From Anaerolineae bacterium (GTDB taxonomy: Bacteria > Chloroflexota > Anaerolineae > DUEN01): a stretch of 64,000 nt of DNA. This document shows, in pieces, positions 24,650 through 34,233 of the stretch (position 1 is the first letter of the stretch; each line of letters begins with the position of its first letter). The stretch lies in the NCBI GenBank assembly GCA_025060615.1, contig JANXBS010000003.1, positions 172,441 to 236,440 on the forward strand, given 5' to 3'. Under the pieces are notes generated by a model. That model made no database searches. It worked only from the letters and a program-made list of their open reading frames with translations, and was not told the DNA's origin. Both the position numbers and the translations under genes were made by a program.

Positions 24650-26197
24650 CTATAACCTATCCTGGGTTCTGTCCATGTAATGTCGCTTCCACAACGGCTC
24701 TAGCAAGGCCTCCAAGGCCTCGTCATACGCTTGCATGCCTTGAGCATAGCTTGCATCTAACAGAGCCTGATGCGCGTTCTCGTCGGTCGGTTCAGGTTCG
24801 TGCCGCGCCAGCAACTGCCGAAATTCTTTATGGTGATCACGGATGGGGCAGGGCATCAGCCAGTTGCCGTGGTTTCCCTCGCGCGGCTGCTCAAAACCGT
24901 AGGCGCGCTGCCAGGCCCGGATATCCGCGAAAAACGGATTAGCCCATACCTCGTTCAGCGTCTTGCCCTGCGCATACACATCATGTATGTTGACCGGCGA
25001 ATAAGGCACGAACACACATGGGCTGACTGCGCCATTCCAGTCTACGCAGAGGTATCCGCCGTCACGTCCGGCCGAGATACAGCCGTCAGACAACGTGCCG
25101 CTGTTCCAGAAGTCAGCGATGAACAGCCTCCTTGTCCGGATAAGCTGCCAAGTGCGCTGCCACAGGCGCAACCGTTGCTCTGGCGTCGGCATCAGGTCCA
25201 GGGTGAACGAGCGGCCGATGGGCATGTAGTGAAAAATCCAGGCGTAGAGAGCTCCCTGGCGTTCGAAGAAGAAATCCACGAACTCGTCTGAGAGGATCTC
25301 ATCGGCGTTGTGGCGAGTGGCCGTGAGCGAGACGCCGAAGAACACCTTTTCACGCCGGAGCCGGCCCATAGCAGCCACGATCTGGTCAAATACCCCGGCT
25401 CCGCGACGCTCGTCGGTGCGCTCACGCATCCCCTCCAATGAGATCGCTGGCGTGAGGTTGCCCAGGTAGGCCATCCGCCGCGCCACGGCATTGTCAATCA
25501 GAGTACCATTGGTATACATTAAGAAGAAGCAGTCCCGATGTCGCTCGGCAAGATCCAACACCCCTTTACCGTTCGAACGGTAAGCTAGAGGCTCTCCACC
25601 GCTGAGTACGAAGAAGCGAGCGCCCCATAGCTCGTATGCCTCAGTCACCAGCCGATCCAAGATGGCCCAATCCAGCTTCTCGCGCGTCGGGCCGGCATCG
25701 GCATAGCAGCCCACGCAGCGAAGATTGCACGCCTTGCCTGGGCTGATCAATAGAAAATCGGGCGGGTTACAGCCATACTTGGCCCGGAAACGCGCTTTGG
25801 CCGACCAGTCTCCCTGTCCGATCAGGACGTCCTTGATCAGGGTCCCCAACATGCCGCGCAGCGTGGCCTCGGACAGCTGACCTCGGGCCAATGCCCGCTC
25901 GACGGTGTGAAGGATCGCTATGCCCATGTCCAGGCGATCACGCTCCACGCCCGGGGGGCGATGTGATCGCTTCAATGCCTGCCGGTGGCCTGCGCGCAGA
26001 CGTGATTCAGCCAGCCGGATAGCAACGTGTCGCACCGGCCCAGCGCGCGCCAGCATCGGGCCTGCCCAGATGAGAATACGGGTGCCGATGTTGAGGAAAG
26101 CCCGGCGCGTTCGGCTGCGGTAGACGCGCAGCCCGCTGGGCTCCATCCCGTTGGAACTCCGCTGGGACAGCTCCTGACGGTAAAATTGCATTGTCAT
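24650..26197 (-). CDS. radical SAM/SPASM-type protein of unknown substrate
   Basis: Radical SAM enzyme. The cluster cysteines C157, C161 and C164 are in ACNLRCVGCYADAG; VLSGGEPLAYR is the SAM-binding GGE motif. C-terminal cysteines in DGCISAGRDGGYLCVDWNGAVSPC resemble a SPASM auxiliary-cluster region, and a later MPCPIRDHH may add a ligand. About 150 residues precede the core, with a hydrophobic helix around residues 37-52 that may bind the membrane. 515 aa. The ATG follows GGGGGAGGAGG. The promoter at 26288-26316 is divergent from a TetR regulator. I do not recognise the subfamily; the long N-terminus and TetR context recall enzymes with hydrophobic or peptide substrates. Confidence 0.82.
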   Translation of the reverse strand: MTMQFYRQELSQRSSNGMEPSGLRVYRSRTRRAFLNIGTRILIWAGPMLARAGPVRHVAIRLAESRLRAGHRQALKRSHRPPGVERDRLDMGIAILHTVERALARGQLSEATLRGMLGTLIKDVLIGQGDWSAKARFRAKYGCNPPDFLLISPGKACNLRCVGCYADAGPTREKLDWAILDRLVTEAYELWGARFFVLSGGEPLAYRSNGKGVLDLAERHRDCFFLMYTNGTLIDNAVARRMAYLGNLTPAISLEGMRERTDERRGAGVFDQIVAAMGRLRREKVFFGVSLTATRHNADEILSDEFVDFFFERQGALYAWIFHYMPIGRSFTLDLMPTPEQRLRLWQRTWQLIRTRRLFIADFWNSGTLSDGCISAGRDGGYLCVDWNGAVSPCVFVPYSPVNIHDVYAQGKTLNEVWANPFFADIRAWQRAYGFEQPREGNHGNWLMPCPIRDHHKEFRQLLARHEPEPTDENAHQALLDASYAQGMQAYDEALEALLEPLWKRHYMDRTQDRL

Positions 26198-26287
26198 TTG
26201 GATCCCTCCTCCCCCTTGAGAAAGGCCATAGACCTGTCCCTGGCAGGTTTCAGGCTCCCCACAGCCCTGGCGATCGGTCCCATTTCA

Positions 26288-26316
26288 GGTATAACTCAAG
26301 CAACAAAGGTTGTCAA
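26288..26316 (-). promoter_or_regulatory. promoter of the radical SAM-CDGSH unit
   Basis: TTGACA (26316-26311), 17-nt spacer, TATACC (26293-26288). It gives a leader of about 85 nt that includes the inverted repeat ACCTG/CAGGT. It is divergent from the tetR start. Confidence 0.75.
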
Positions 26317-26383
26317 GCCCAGAGGAGATGCGGAACTATGTGATTTGCCTTCCAAGCTAAAATCGTTTAAAATATGGATATTT

Positions 26384-26397
26384 ACCGAACGTTCAGT
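26384..26397. promoter_or_regulatory. probable TetR operator
   Basis: ACCGAACGTTCAGT is a 14-bp palindrome with one mismatched pair around the core GAACGTTC. It lies 40 nt before the tetR start and 68 nt from the radical SAM promoter. Position and form fit an autoregulatory TetR site. It could also influence the divergent gene. Confidence 0.6.
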
Positions 26398-26436
26398 TAC
26401 TACCCCGTGCAGGGCGATATCCCTTAGGAGGAATAT

Positions 26437-27045
26437 TTGGCATCTCTAACCTCTGAGCTGGTAGAAGGCAAAGAGCTGATCCTGCGAGAGGCGGAACGGC
26501 TTTTCAGCCAGCGCGGCTACCAGGGCGTATCCATTCGCGAGCTGGCGCAAGCCTGCGGCATGACCAACGCCGCGCTGTACTACCACTTCAAGGACAAGGA
26601 AGATCTCTTCTGCCAGATGGCGATGCGCCAGGTAGAGCGCTTGGCGCAAACATTGCGAGAGCGAGCAGCTGCTGTTGGAAAGACGCCACAGGCCCAACTG
26701 GTTGCCCTAGCTCACGCTTACGCCGAACACCTAAGACAACGCCAGGATACCGCCCATGTGTATGCCGAGGCCTTTCACAAGTTAGGCCCCCAGCGGGCGC
26801 GTGCCCTGCATGAGCACTTCCATCGGCATATGTTGGGCGCTATAGCGGAGGTAATTCGCGCTGGACAAGAGACCGGTGCCCTCCGCGCTGTGGATCCCCA
26901 TATGGCAGCTCGGGCTTTTCTGGGGATGATGGGCATGCTCCGTTTTCAGCTCCTTAACGGGGAAGTCACCCCTCAGCAGGTGGAGCAATTGGTGGATATC
27001 TTCCTCCACGGCGTGGTGGCGACGTCTCAGGGGTGGAAGCCATGA
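26437..27045 (+). CDS. TetR family transcriptional repressor
   Basis: N-terminal helix-turn-helix: ILREAERLFSQRGYQGVSIRELAQACGM then TNAALYYHFKDKEDLF, a textbook TetR DNA-binding domain. The C-terminal ligand domain (about 85-195) has no recognisable signature. The TTG start at 26437 is supported by AGGAGG six bases upstream. The stop overlaps the ABC exporter gene (ATGA), so it likely represses its own exporter operon through the palindrome at 26384-26397. 202 aa. Confidence 0.92.
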   Translation: MASLTSELVEGKELILREAERLFSQRGYQGVSIRELAQACGMTNAALYYHFKDKEDLFCQMAMRQVERLAQTLRERAAAVGKTPQAQLVALAHAYAEHLRQRQDTAHVYAEAFHKLGPQRARALHEHFHRHMLGAIAEVIRAGQETGALRAVDPHMAARAFLGMMGMLRFQLLNGEVTPQQVEQLVDIFLHGVVATSQGWKP

Positions 27046-28901
27046 ATCACAGGACGGGCCGGCCCTCTCTCGGCCGTGACCTTGGCCGCGCTTTAAGTTA
27101 TCTGCGTCGCTATTGGCTAACCACCCTAGGGGCGTGGCTCAGCTTGCTGCTGATGACCGCGGGGAATCTGGCCGCCCCGCGATTGTTGCAGGTGCTGATT
27201 GACCAGGGAATCAAGGCGGGCGACCTGCGGCTCATCTACACTTTAGCAGCCGGGCTGGTGGGGTTGGCGGCCGCCCGTGGTCTCTTCACATTCTTGCAGG
27301 GATATCTCTCCGAGAAGGCCTCACAAGGGGTAGCCTTCGACCTGCGCCAAGAGCTGTATGCCAAGCTACAGTCTCTCTCGTTCAGCTACCACGATCAGGC
27401 GCAGACGGGTCAGTTGATGACGCGCGCCACCAACGACGTAGAGATCCTGCGCATGTTCACCGGCATGGGATTCCTGCAGCTTCTCAGCACGGCCCTGATG
27501 TTCCTAGGCACGGCTTTCCTGCTGATCTCCCTCGATTGGCAATTAGCTCTGCTATCGCTCACCATCGTTCCCATCGCCCTGGTGGTCATCACGACGTTGA
27601 CACGCCGGATCATGCCGCGTTTCCTGATCATCCAACAGAAGCTAGGCTACCTCAACACTCTGCTGCAGGAAAACCTGGCCGGTGCGCGCGTGGTGAAGGC
27701 GTTCGCCCGAGAGCCGTACGAGATCGAGCGGTTTCAGGCGGCCAATGTCAGCCTGCTGGAGGAAAATCTGCGCGTGGCCCGCGTCTTCTCGTTCAGCATT
27801 CCTCTCATCTTCGGCTTAGGGAACCTCGGCTCCCTGATCGTGATTTGGGTAGGCGGGCTACAGGTGATCAATAGCCGGCTTACCCTGGGCGAGCTAGTGG
27901 CATTTAACACCTACGTGACCATGCTCACCCTGCCCCTTTTCTTCCTGGGCATGATCATGGGGTTGATGACACAGGCTGGCGCATCGGCTCGCCGCATCTT
28001 CGAGATCTTGGACGCCGACGTCGAGGTGCGTGAGAAGCCGAATACGATCTCGTTACCGCCCATGCGCGGGCGCGTCGAGTTCGATCACGTCACCTTTCGT
28101 TATGTCGGCGCCAACGAAGACACGCTGCAGGACGTCTCATTCGTGGTCGAGCCGGGTGAAACGGTGGCTTTGCTGGGGGCGACCGGCTCAGGCAAGACCA
28201 CGATCACCCATCTCATCCCTCGCTTTTACGATGTGACTTCCGGTGCAGTGCGCGTGGATGGCTACGACGTGCGCGATGTCACGCTGCACAGCCTGCGCTC
28301 GCAGATCGGCATCGTCTTGCAGGAGACGAACCTATTCACAGGCACGATCCGGGAGAATATCGCCTATGGTCGGCCAGACGCCACCATGGAGGAGGTCATC
28401 GAGGCCGCCAAAGCCGCCGAGGCGCACGATTTCATCATGAGCTTTCCGGACGGCTACGAGACGCGCATAGGCGAGCGTGGCGTAGGGCTATCCGGCGGGC
28501 AGAAGCAACGGATTGCCATTGCTCGCGCCCTGTTGCTCAACCCACGCATCCTCATCCTAGACGACTCCACCTCGAATGTGGACTTGGAGACGGAGGCGCG
28601 CATCCGGCGGGCGCTGGAACGGCTGATGAAGGGACGGACCTCGTTTGTAATCGCTCAACGCATCAGCACGGTGCAGAAGGCGGATCGGATTCTGGTGCTC
28701 GATCGAGGCCGGTTAGTGGCTCAGGGTCGCCACGAGGAGCTGTTGGAGAGCAGCCCTATCTATGCCGAGATCTACCACCTGCAATTGAATGGCCGCCGGC
28801 CTGTGGGGATCGAGGCGGTGGCAGTATCTGGCGATAGCCGCCGCGATGGTGCATTGGGCCAGGCCCAGCCGGCTAATAGTCTGAAGTTCACGCACACATG
28901 A
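27042..28901 (+). CDS. heterodimeric ABC exporter half with degenerate catalytic site
   Basis: Membrane-spanning ABC exporter half: six helices in residues 15-320, then a nucleotide-binding domain. Walker A GATGSGKTT and signature LSGGQKQR are intact, but the residue after Walker B is Asp (ILILDDSTS) instead of the catalytic Glu, and the switch His is Gln (IAQRIS). It should therefore pair with the next gene, which has the opposite defects. ATG at 27042 overlaps the tetR stop. About 619 aa. Substrate unknown; such pairs (BmrCD, TM287/288, TmrAB) usually export drugs, lipids or peptides. Confidence 0.92.
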   Translation: MNHRTGRPSLGRDLGRALSYLRRYWLTTLGAWLSLLLMTAGNLAAPRLLQVLIDQGIKAGDLRLIYTLAAGLVGLAAARGLFTFLQGYLSEKASQGVAFDLRQELYAKLQSLSFSYHDQAQTGQLMTRATNDVEILRMFTGMGFLQLLSTALMFLGTAFLLISLDWQLALLSLTIVPIALVVITTLTRRIMPRFLIIQQKLGYLNTLLQENLAGARVVKAFAREPYEIERFQAANVSLLEENLRVARVFSFSIPLIFGLGNLGSLIVIWVGGLQVINSRLTLGELVAFNTYVTMLTLPLFFLGMIMGLMTQAGASARRIFEILDADVEVREKPNTISLPPMRGRVEFDHVTFRYVGANEDTLQDVSFVVEPGETVALLGATGSGKTTITHLIPRFYDVTSGAVRVDGYDVRDVTLHSLRSQIGIVLQETNLFTGTIRENIAYGRPDATMEEVIEAAKAAEAHDFIMSFPDGYETRIGERGVGLSGGQKQRIAIARALLLNPRILILDDSTSNVDLETEARIRRALERLMKGRTSFVIAQRISTVQKADRILVLDRGRLVAQGRHEELLESSPIYAEIYHLQLNGRRPVGIEAVAVSGDSRRDGALGQAQPANSLKFTHT

Positions 28902-28947
28902 TGCGATATCTTGCATCCGACATCGGTAATACTGGCGAGGTGTGATC

Positions 28948-30765
28948 ATGTTTGGGGCACACGCTTTACAGGCGTTGGCACGTCAGCCTGAGCGCGCGCA
29001 TGATCGCCGGCGGGCCGCGCGGCGTCTCGTCACCTATCTGTGGCCTTATCGCTGGATGTGGCTTCTAGTCCTCATCGCCACCGGAGGCGCCTCCCTCACC
29101 GCGTTGGCCGGCCCATACCTCATCGGCCGGGCCATTGACCAGGCCATCGCCCAGCGCGACCGACACCGGCTGGCCATGACGATGCTTGCCTTTGCCGGCG
29201 CCATCGTCGGCGGCTATCTCTTCAACGCCGTGAGCAATTACTGTATGTCGGTCATCGGACAGCGCACCCTGAAATCGCTGCGTAACGACATCTTCAGCCA
29301 GGTACAGCGGCTGTCATTGCGCTTCTTCGACACCCATGAGCCTGGCGATCTGATGAGCCGCCTGGTCAACGATACCGACACCATCAACCAATTCCTAAGC
29401 AATGGGTTGAACCGCATCCTAATTGATACGCTATCGCTGTTCGGGATCATCGTCGTCATGCTGCGATTACAGGTGGACCTAGCGCTGGTCTCCTTCACGG
29501 TGATCCCGCTCATGGTGGGAGCCACGCTATACTTCGCCCGGCGAGCGCGGGTGGCCTACCGTCGCACGCGCGAGCGAATCGGCGCAGTGTCGGCGGAGCT
29601 GGAGGAGAACATCGCTGGCGTTCGGGAAGTGCAAGCCTTCGCCCGTGAGCGGGAAAATCAACAGCGCTTTCTGGAGCTGAACGCAGCCAATCGCGATGCC
29701 GCTGTCAGCGCGCAGGCGATCACCGCAGCGTTCATGCCCACGGTGGACATCCTGAGCGCCTTGGCAATGGCGATCGTCGCTGGGTATGGCGGCCATCTGG
29801 CCGTGCAAGGGCAGGCCTCTGTGGGATTGATTGCCGCCTTCCTGGGATACGTGCAGCGCTTCTTCATGCCGATCCGGGCCATTTCACAGCTTTATACATC
29901 GGCGCAGTCGGCCCTAGCTGGCGCTGAACGCATCTTCGACTTGTTGGATGAGCAGCCCGAAATCCGGGACGCGCCCGATGCCTTCGAGATGCCCCCTATT
30001 CAGGGACATGTGGTCTTTGATCATGTCCGTTTCGGGTACAAGCCGGGCGAGGAGGTGTTACACGACGTCACCCTGGAGGCGCTGCCGGGACAGACAATCG
30101 CCCTAGTAGGGCCGACAGGCGCGGGCAAATCCAGCATCGTGAACCTGCTGATGCGGTTCTACGACGTGTGGGATGGTGCGGTGCGGATTGACGGCATAGA
30201 CGTGCGTCAGGTGACTCAATCCAGCCTGCGACGGCAGATGGGGATCGTCCTGCAGGACACGTTCCTCTTCTCTGGGACGGTGGCCGACAACATCCGCTAT
30301 GGCCGGCTGGACGCCACCGACGAGGAGGTCGAGGCAGCCGCCCGCCTGGTCAATGCTCACGAGTTCATTTCTCGTCTGCCCGACGGCTATCAGACGCGCG
30401 TACTGGAGCGGGGAAACAACTTTTCGCAGGGGCAAAGGCAACTCATTGCCTTTGCCCGGGCTGTGCTGGCCGACCCGCGCATCCTCATCCTGGACGAGGC
30501 GACATCAAGCGTGGATACCCGGACGGAAGCGCTGATTCAAGAGGCGCTGGGCCGCTTGCTGAAGGGGCGGACTAGCTTCGTTATCGCGCACAGGCTGAGC
30601 ACCATCCGCAACGCCGATCAGGTGCTCATGATCGTAGATGGGCGCATTGTGGAGCGTGGCACGCATGAGGAGCTGCTCGCCCACCGCGGCGCCTACTATG
30701 CGCTGTATAGTCAACAGTTCGCGGACGATGAGCGGGCTCGAGTGGAACCAATGGAGGTGGCCTGA
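28948..30765 (+). CDS. heterodimeric ABC exporter half with canonical Walker B and degenerate signature
   Basis: Partner of the preceding half exporter: six helices then a nucleotide-binding domain. Walker A GPTGAGKSS, Walker B ILILDEATS with its catalytic Glu, and H-loop IAHRLS are canonical, but the signature is FSQGQRQ in place of LSGGQ. Combined with the first subunit, one ATP site has LSGGQ plus Glu and His (active) and the other has FSQGQ plus Asp and Gln (degenerate). The ATG at 28948 follows GAGGTG. About 605 aa. Third gene of the tetR operon. Confidence 0.92.
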   Translation: MFGAHALQALARQPERAHDRRRAARRLVTYLWPYRWMWLLVLIATGGASLTALAGPYLIGRAIDQAIAQRDRHRLAMTMLAFAGAIVGGYLFNAVSNYCMSVIGQRTLKSLRNDIFSQVQRLSLRFFDTHEPGDLMSRLVNDTDTINQFLSNGLNRILIDTLSLFGIIVVMLRLQVDLALVSFTVIPLMVGATLYFARRARVAYRRTRERIGAVSAELEENIAGVREVQAFARERENQQRFLELNAANRDAAVSAQAITAAFMPTVDILSALAMAIVAGYGGHLAVQGQASVGLIAAFLGYVQRFFMPIRAISQLYTSAQSALAGAERIFDLLDEQPEIRDAPDAFEMPPIQGHVVFDHVRFGYKPGEEVLHDVTLEALPGQTIALVGPTGAGKSSIVNLLMRFYDVWDGAVRIDGIDVRQVTQSSLRRQMGIVLQDTFLFSGTVADNIRYGRLDATDEEVEAAARLVNAHEFISRLPDGYQTRVLERGNNFSQGQRQLIAFARAVLADPRILILDEATSSVDTRTEALIQEALGRLLKGRTSFVIAHRLSTIRNADQVLMIVDGRIVERGTHEELLAHRGAYYALYSQQFADDERARVEPMEVA

Positions 30766-30784
30766 AAGGCGTATACAGCCAGCA

Positions 30785-31246
30785 TCACCGCACCCGCTTC
30801 CAGTCTTTCATCTCCCTTTGCACCTCGCGTTCGGCCTCTCGTTTGGCGATGGCCTCGCGCTTATCGTATTCGCGTTTGCCGCGCACCAAGCCTAGCTCGA
30901 TCTTAGCCTTGTTATCCTTGAGATACAGCCGTAGCGGCACCAAGGTCCACCCCTTCTCCTGGACGCGGCCGGCTAGCCGGTTGATCTCCCGCCGGTGTAA
31001 CAACAACTTGCGCTCCCGGCGCGGCTCATGGTTTTGCCGATTACCCCCTGGATAGGGCGCAATGTGCACGTTGAGCAGCCACACCTCTCCCCCACGGATG
31101 ATGGCAAAGCCATCGCGCAGGTTCACTCGTCCCTCGCGGATGGATTTGATCTCCGTGCCAGTGAGCACAATGCCGGCTTCTAGGGTGTCCACGACTTCAT
31201 AGTCGTGATAAGCTTTGCGGTTGGTAGCGATGGTTTTGATGGCCAT
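30785..31246 (-). CDS. smpB: SsrA-binding protein
   Basis: Binds tmRNA and takes part in trans-translation rescue of stalled ribosomes. The start [37 protein letters not shown] and the basic C-terminal tail ([23 protein letters not shown]) match SmpB throughout. 153 aa, standard. It lies 37 nt downstream of two S41 protease genes on the same strand; the pairing of ribosome rescue and a tail-specific protease may be functional or just positional. The ssrA gene itself is not in the window. Confidence 0.96.
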   Translation of the reverse strand: MAIKTIATNRKAYHDYEVVDTLEAGIVLTGTEIKSIREGRVNLRDGFAIIRGGEVWLLNVHIAPYPGGNRQNHEPRRERKLLLHRREINRLAGRVQEKGWTLVPLRLYLKDNKAKIELGLVRGKREYDKREAIAKREAEREVQREMKDWKRVR

Positions 31247-31283
31247 TAAAGCTCTCAGTCGGCTGCAGCAGAAGACTGGAGGT

Positions 31284-32624
31284 TTACTCGCTGGTGAGCA
31301 GATACTCTACCGCGCGATCTAGTTGTGGATCGCGTCCAGCGGCACGATCTTCCGGGGTGCGCTCGACCACGATGTCTGGCTCTAGGCCGATGCCGTCAAT
31401 GCCTCGGCCTTTAGGGGTGAACCAGCGAGCGATGGTCACGCGCAGCATGGACCCATCGCTCAGGCGATGGGGCACTTGGACAGACCCCTTGCCGAACGTG
31501 GTAACGCCGATGAGCGGGCCACGCCCGGCATCCTGGATGGCGCCAGCGACGATCTCGGAAGCGCTCGCACTGCTATCGTTAACCAATACCACCAGCGGAA
31601 TGTTCGTGGCGAGGCCTCCAGGACGTGCCGGATATGCCTGCTCTTTTCCATCCTTGAAACGCTCAATCAGGATGTTGCCCTTACCCACAAACTGGCTGCC
31701 GATCTCGACAGCGGCGTCCAGCAAGCCGCCCGGATTGCCGCGCAGGTCTAGGATCAGCCCTTTTGGCTTCTGGCGCAGTAGCTCGCGCAGCGCACGCCGC
31801 ACCAGCTCGGGAGAACGGCCGTTGAATTCGCCGAGCTTAAGGTAGGCGATCCCGTGGTCCAGCATCTTGCTCTCGACGATGGGGATCTCGATGCGAGCCC
31901 GCACGACTTCAACCTCGATCGGGTCAGGCTCGCCCTCGCGCTTGATGAGGAGGCGTACCTTAGTGCCCTTAGGCCCGCGGATGAGCTGGATGGCATCGCC
32001 CAGAGGCATGTCCGTCACATCTTGTCCATCCACCTCGATGATGATGTCGCCGCGCCGGATGCCGGCTTCGTACGCAGGCTGGCCTTCGAACGGCTCGACG
32101 ATCAGCACGCCACCTCCTGGCGCGGTGTCCACACGGGCACCGATACCCTCGAAGGTGCCAGAGAGGTCTGTGTTGAAGAATTCAGCCGATTGCGGATCAA
32201 GGAAGGTGGTATTCTCGTCGTCCAGCAGCTCGAGGACGCCGCGAATGGCCCCGTAGGTCATCTCCTGATTGCTCGGCAACTCGCCGTAGAAATCTCGCTG
32301 AAGGGCATGCCAAGCTTCCCAGAATACCCGGAATTCCTCCGGCTGCTTCAACAGAGGGTCTTCTTCATCACCTGAGGTCAGCCCCGTTGTAGATGCCTCG
32401 GTGGTGGGAGTTGCATTGGGACGCGGGGTCGCAGTCGGCTGTGGTTTCGCGGCCTCGAGTGGTAGAGCTATTCCAGCCGAGGTGCGTGGGCTAGAGGGCG
32501 CGGTCCATCGGCCCACACTGAAGCCGGTTCCGAATCCTAGGAGAAAGGCCGATCCCGTTATACTAATCAGCAAAACAGAGGCTATCAACCATTGAAGCAT
32601 GCGACTCGATCCACGGGAACTCAT
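31284..32624 (-). CDS. S41 family C-terminal processing peptidase with PDZ domain (copy A)
   Basis: Serine/lysine-dyad protease anchored by an N-terminal helix ([19 protein letters not shown]) and acting outside the membrane on protein C-termini. A Pro/Thr linker (about 45-75) precedes a helical segment, the PDZ domain ([30 protein letters not shown]) and the S41 core with [14 protein letters not shown] (catalytic Ser) and TFGKGSVQ (Lys). ATG at 32624 is supported by GGGGGTG; the frame is open further. 446 aa. It starts 24 nt after a paralogue ends. Confidence 0.92.
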   Translation of the reverse strand: MSSRGSSRMLQWLIASVLLISITGSAFLLGFGTGFSVGRWTAPSSPRTSAGIALPLEAAKPQPTATPRPNATPTTEASTTGLTSGDEEDPLLKQPEEFRVFWEAWHALQRDFYGELPSNQEMTYGAIRGVLELLDDENTTFLDPQSAEFFNTDLSGTFEGIGARVDTAPGGGVLIVEPFEGQPAYEAGIRRGDIIIEVDGQDVTDMPLGDAIQLIRGPKGTKVRLLIKREGEPDPIEVEVVRARIEIPIVESKMLDHGIAYLKLGEFNGRSPELVRRALRELLRQKPKGLILDLRGNPGGLLDAAVEIGSQFVGKGNILIERFKDGKEQAYPARPGGLATNIPLVVLVNDSSASASEIVAGAIQDAGRGPLIGVTTFGKGSVQVPHRLSDGSMLRVTIARWFTPKGRGIDGIGLEPDIVVERTPEDRAAGRDPQLDRAVEYLLTSE

Positions 32625-32647
32625 TCTACACCCCCACCAGGCCAAAT

Positions 32648-33853
32648 CTATGGCATTGCTGCCAATTGCTCAAGCGCTCGTTCCAATACCGGGTCTCGTC
32701 CGGACTGGCGATCCTGCTCTGATACCGCTACCGGGACGTCCGGCTCCAGACCTTGTTGGTCAATCTGGCGATGATTCGGGGTGAGCCAGCGGGCGGAAGT
32801 GACATGTAGGGACGAGCCGTCAGACAGGTCATGTACCAGTTGGACAGAGCCCTTGCCAAATGTCTTCTCGCCGAACAGCAGCGCTCGCCGGTGATCCTGT
32901 AGGGCACCCGCTACGATTTCTGCCGCGCTGGCCGTTGCCCCGTCCACAAGGACCACCAGGCTGCCATCGAACACCAACGGACGGCGTCGCACGAAGTAAA
33001 CCTTCTCTCGATCCCCAGCCCTTTTTTCGTATAGCACTACGCCGTTACGCAAAAAAGTGCTACTCACATCCACAGCGGCTTCCAATAGGCCGCCGTTGTT
33101 ATGGCGCAGATCCAGGACGAGCCGGTTCACCCCCTGCTTAGTCAGGTCATCCAATGCCTTGGTCAACTCATCAGCAGTACGCTCAGTAAAGATGGCAAGC
33201 CGGATGTATCCCGTGCGAGGCGGGGTATCTAGGATGCGCCACTCGACGCTGGGCGTCTCGATGCGCTGACGCTGGATTTCAAATGTAAGCAGCTCGGCCA
33301 CATTAGTCCGTCGCACCCGAATGCGTACGATCGTCCCAACGGGCCCACGGATCAGGCTCACTACTTCGTCTTGTGACATGGTGGGTGTGATCTCTTGCCC
33401 GTCCACAGCCACAAGGATGTCCCCCTCTCGGATGCCGGCTCGTGCTGCAGGCATATCCGGCATCGGCCGCAGGCTGTAGGAGCCATCTTCTTCCCGGATA
33501 ATCCAAGCGCCGATGCCGCCGAACTCTCCCCTTAAATCTTCCCGCTCTCGCTGGCGAGGCTGTGGCTCCACGAAGACAGTATAAGGGTCACCATAAGACT
33601 GGGCAAGGCCGCGGATGGCGCCGTAAATCCGCTGTACTATGGGAGGATCTTCTCCTAGGAAGGACTTGTCTAGGATATGCCATGCCTCCCAGAAGATGCG
33701 AAATTCCTCTGCTTCAGCGGGGATTTGATCTCGCGTTAGGTACCAGTGAAAGGCAAAGCCGGCTATGAACGCCAACAGCGGGATCAGCGCAGCGGCGCCA
33801 ATACCGATAGCATATCTGAGCGCTCGCATACGAGAAGCGGTTAAAATCCTCAT
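32648..33853 (-). CDS. S41 family C-terminal processing peptidase with PDZ domain (copy B)
   Basis: Same architecture as the next gene: N-terminal helix (AIGIGAAALIPLLAFIAGFAF), PDZ domain with MPAARAGIREGDILVAVDGQ, and S41 core with DGATASAAEIVAGALQDH (catalytic Ser) and KTFGKGSVQ (Lys). 401 aa. The predicted transcription start is only about eight bases before this ATG, and no ribosome site is seen, so the message may be nearly leaderless. It heads a three-gene unit S41-S41-smpB. Confidence 0.92.
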   Translation of the reverse strand: MRILTASRMRALRYAIGIGAAALIPLLAFIAGFAFHWYLTRDQIPAEAEEFRIFWEAWHILDKSFLGEDPPIVQRIYGAIRGLAQSYGDPYTVFVEPQPRQREREDLRGEFGGIGAWIIREEDGSYSLRPMPDMPAARAGIREGDILVAVDGQEITPTMSQDEVVSLIRGPVGTIVRIRVRRTNVAELLTFEIQRQRIETPSVEWRILDTPPRTGYIRLAIFTERTADELTKALDDLTKQGVNRLVLDLRHNNGGLLEAAVDVSSTFLRNGVVLYEKRAGDREKVYFVRRRPLVFDGSLVVLVDGATASAAEIVAGALQDHRRALLFGEKTFGKGSVQLVHDLSDGSSLHVTSARWLTPNHRQIDQQGLEPDVPVAVSEQDRQSGRDPVLERALEQLAAMP

Positions 33854-33867
33854 CGGCTAGTTTTAGC

Positions 33868-33896
33868 ATTTTATCATAGCGATTTAGGGCTGACAA
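33868..33896 (-). promoter_or_regulatory. promoter of the S41-S41-smpB unit
   Basis: TTGTCA (33896-33891), 17-nt spacer ending in TGA, TAAAAT (33873-33868): good -35 and extended -10. The expected start is at about 33861, very close to the ATG at 33853. Confidence 0.75.
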
Positions 33897-34135
33897 GCTT
33901 AGCCCGCGCTGTTCCGACCATCATTTGATGCTTACCCGGATACTTACCCGTCGAGGCAAGCTGGCCAGGACGAGCGGTCGGAAGGACTTACCAGCCGGCC
34001 CGGTCGACGAAAAGAGAGGGATCGACAACAGCGGGATGCTGGTCTCGACGGAATAGTATTGAAAATCAAAAGCCTTTAGAAAGTGGCGACCTTTCCTTTC
34101 TGAAGAGAAATCTCCTTTCATGTAATTCAGCCTAC
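33897..34135. other. intergenic region, no gene seen
   Basis: AT-richer gap between divergent units. A 106-codon frame crosses it on the minus strand, but it overlaps the opposite promoter and hairpin and has no ribosome site or recognisable sequence, so I do not call it. The adjacent parts hold the two divergent promoters. Confidence 0.5.
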
Positions 34136-34163
34136 TTGTCCCCTTCCGCTTCCACGCTATAAT
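34136..34163 (+). promoter_or_regulatory. promoter of the acyltransferase-glycosyltransferase unit
   Basis: TTGTCC (34136-34141), 16-nt spacer, TATAAT (34158-34163). A terminator-like hairpin lies between it and the gene start. Confidence 0.7.
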
Positions 34164-34187
34164 GTCTGTAGCAAAGTAGCTAAAATT

Positions 34188-34218
34188 ACCACAGGCGGTT
34201 AGGCCTGTGGTTTTGTTT
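34188..34218 (+). terminator. terminator-like hairpin in a 5' leader
   Basis: ACCACAGGC pairs perfectly with GCCTGTGGT (9 bp, 6-nt loop), followed by TTTGTTT. It begins about 18 nt after the predicted transcription start and ends 16 nt before the TTG start, so readthrough must occur for expression. This could be an attenuator, or a terminator for the upstream strand with the promoter call wrong. Confidence 0.6.
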
Positions 34219-34233
34219 ACAAGGGGGAATCCA

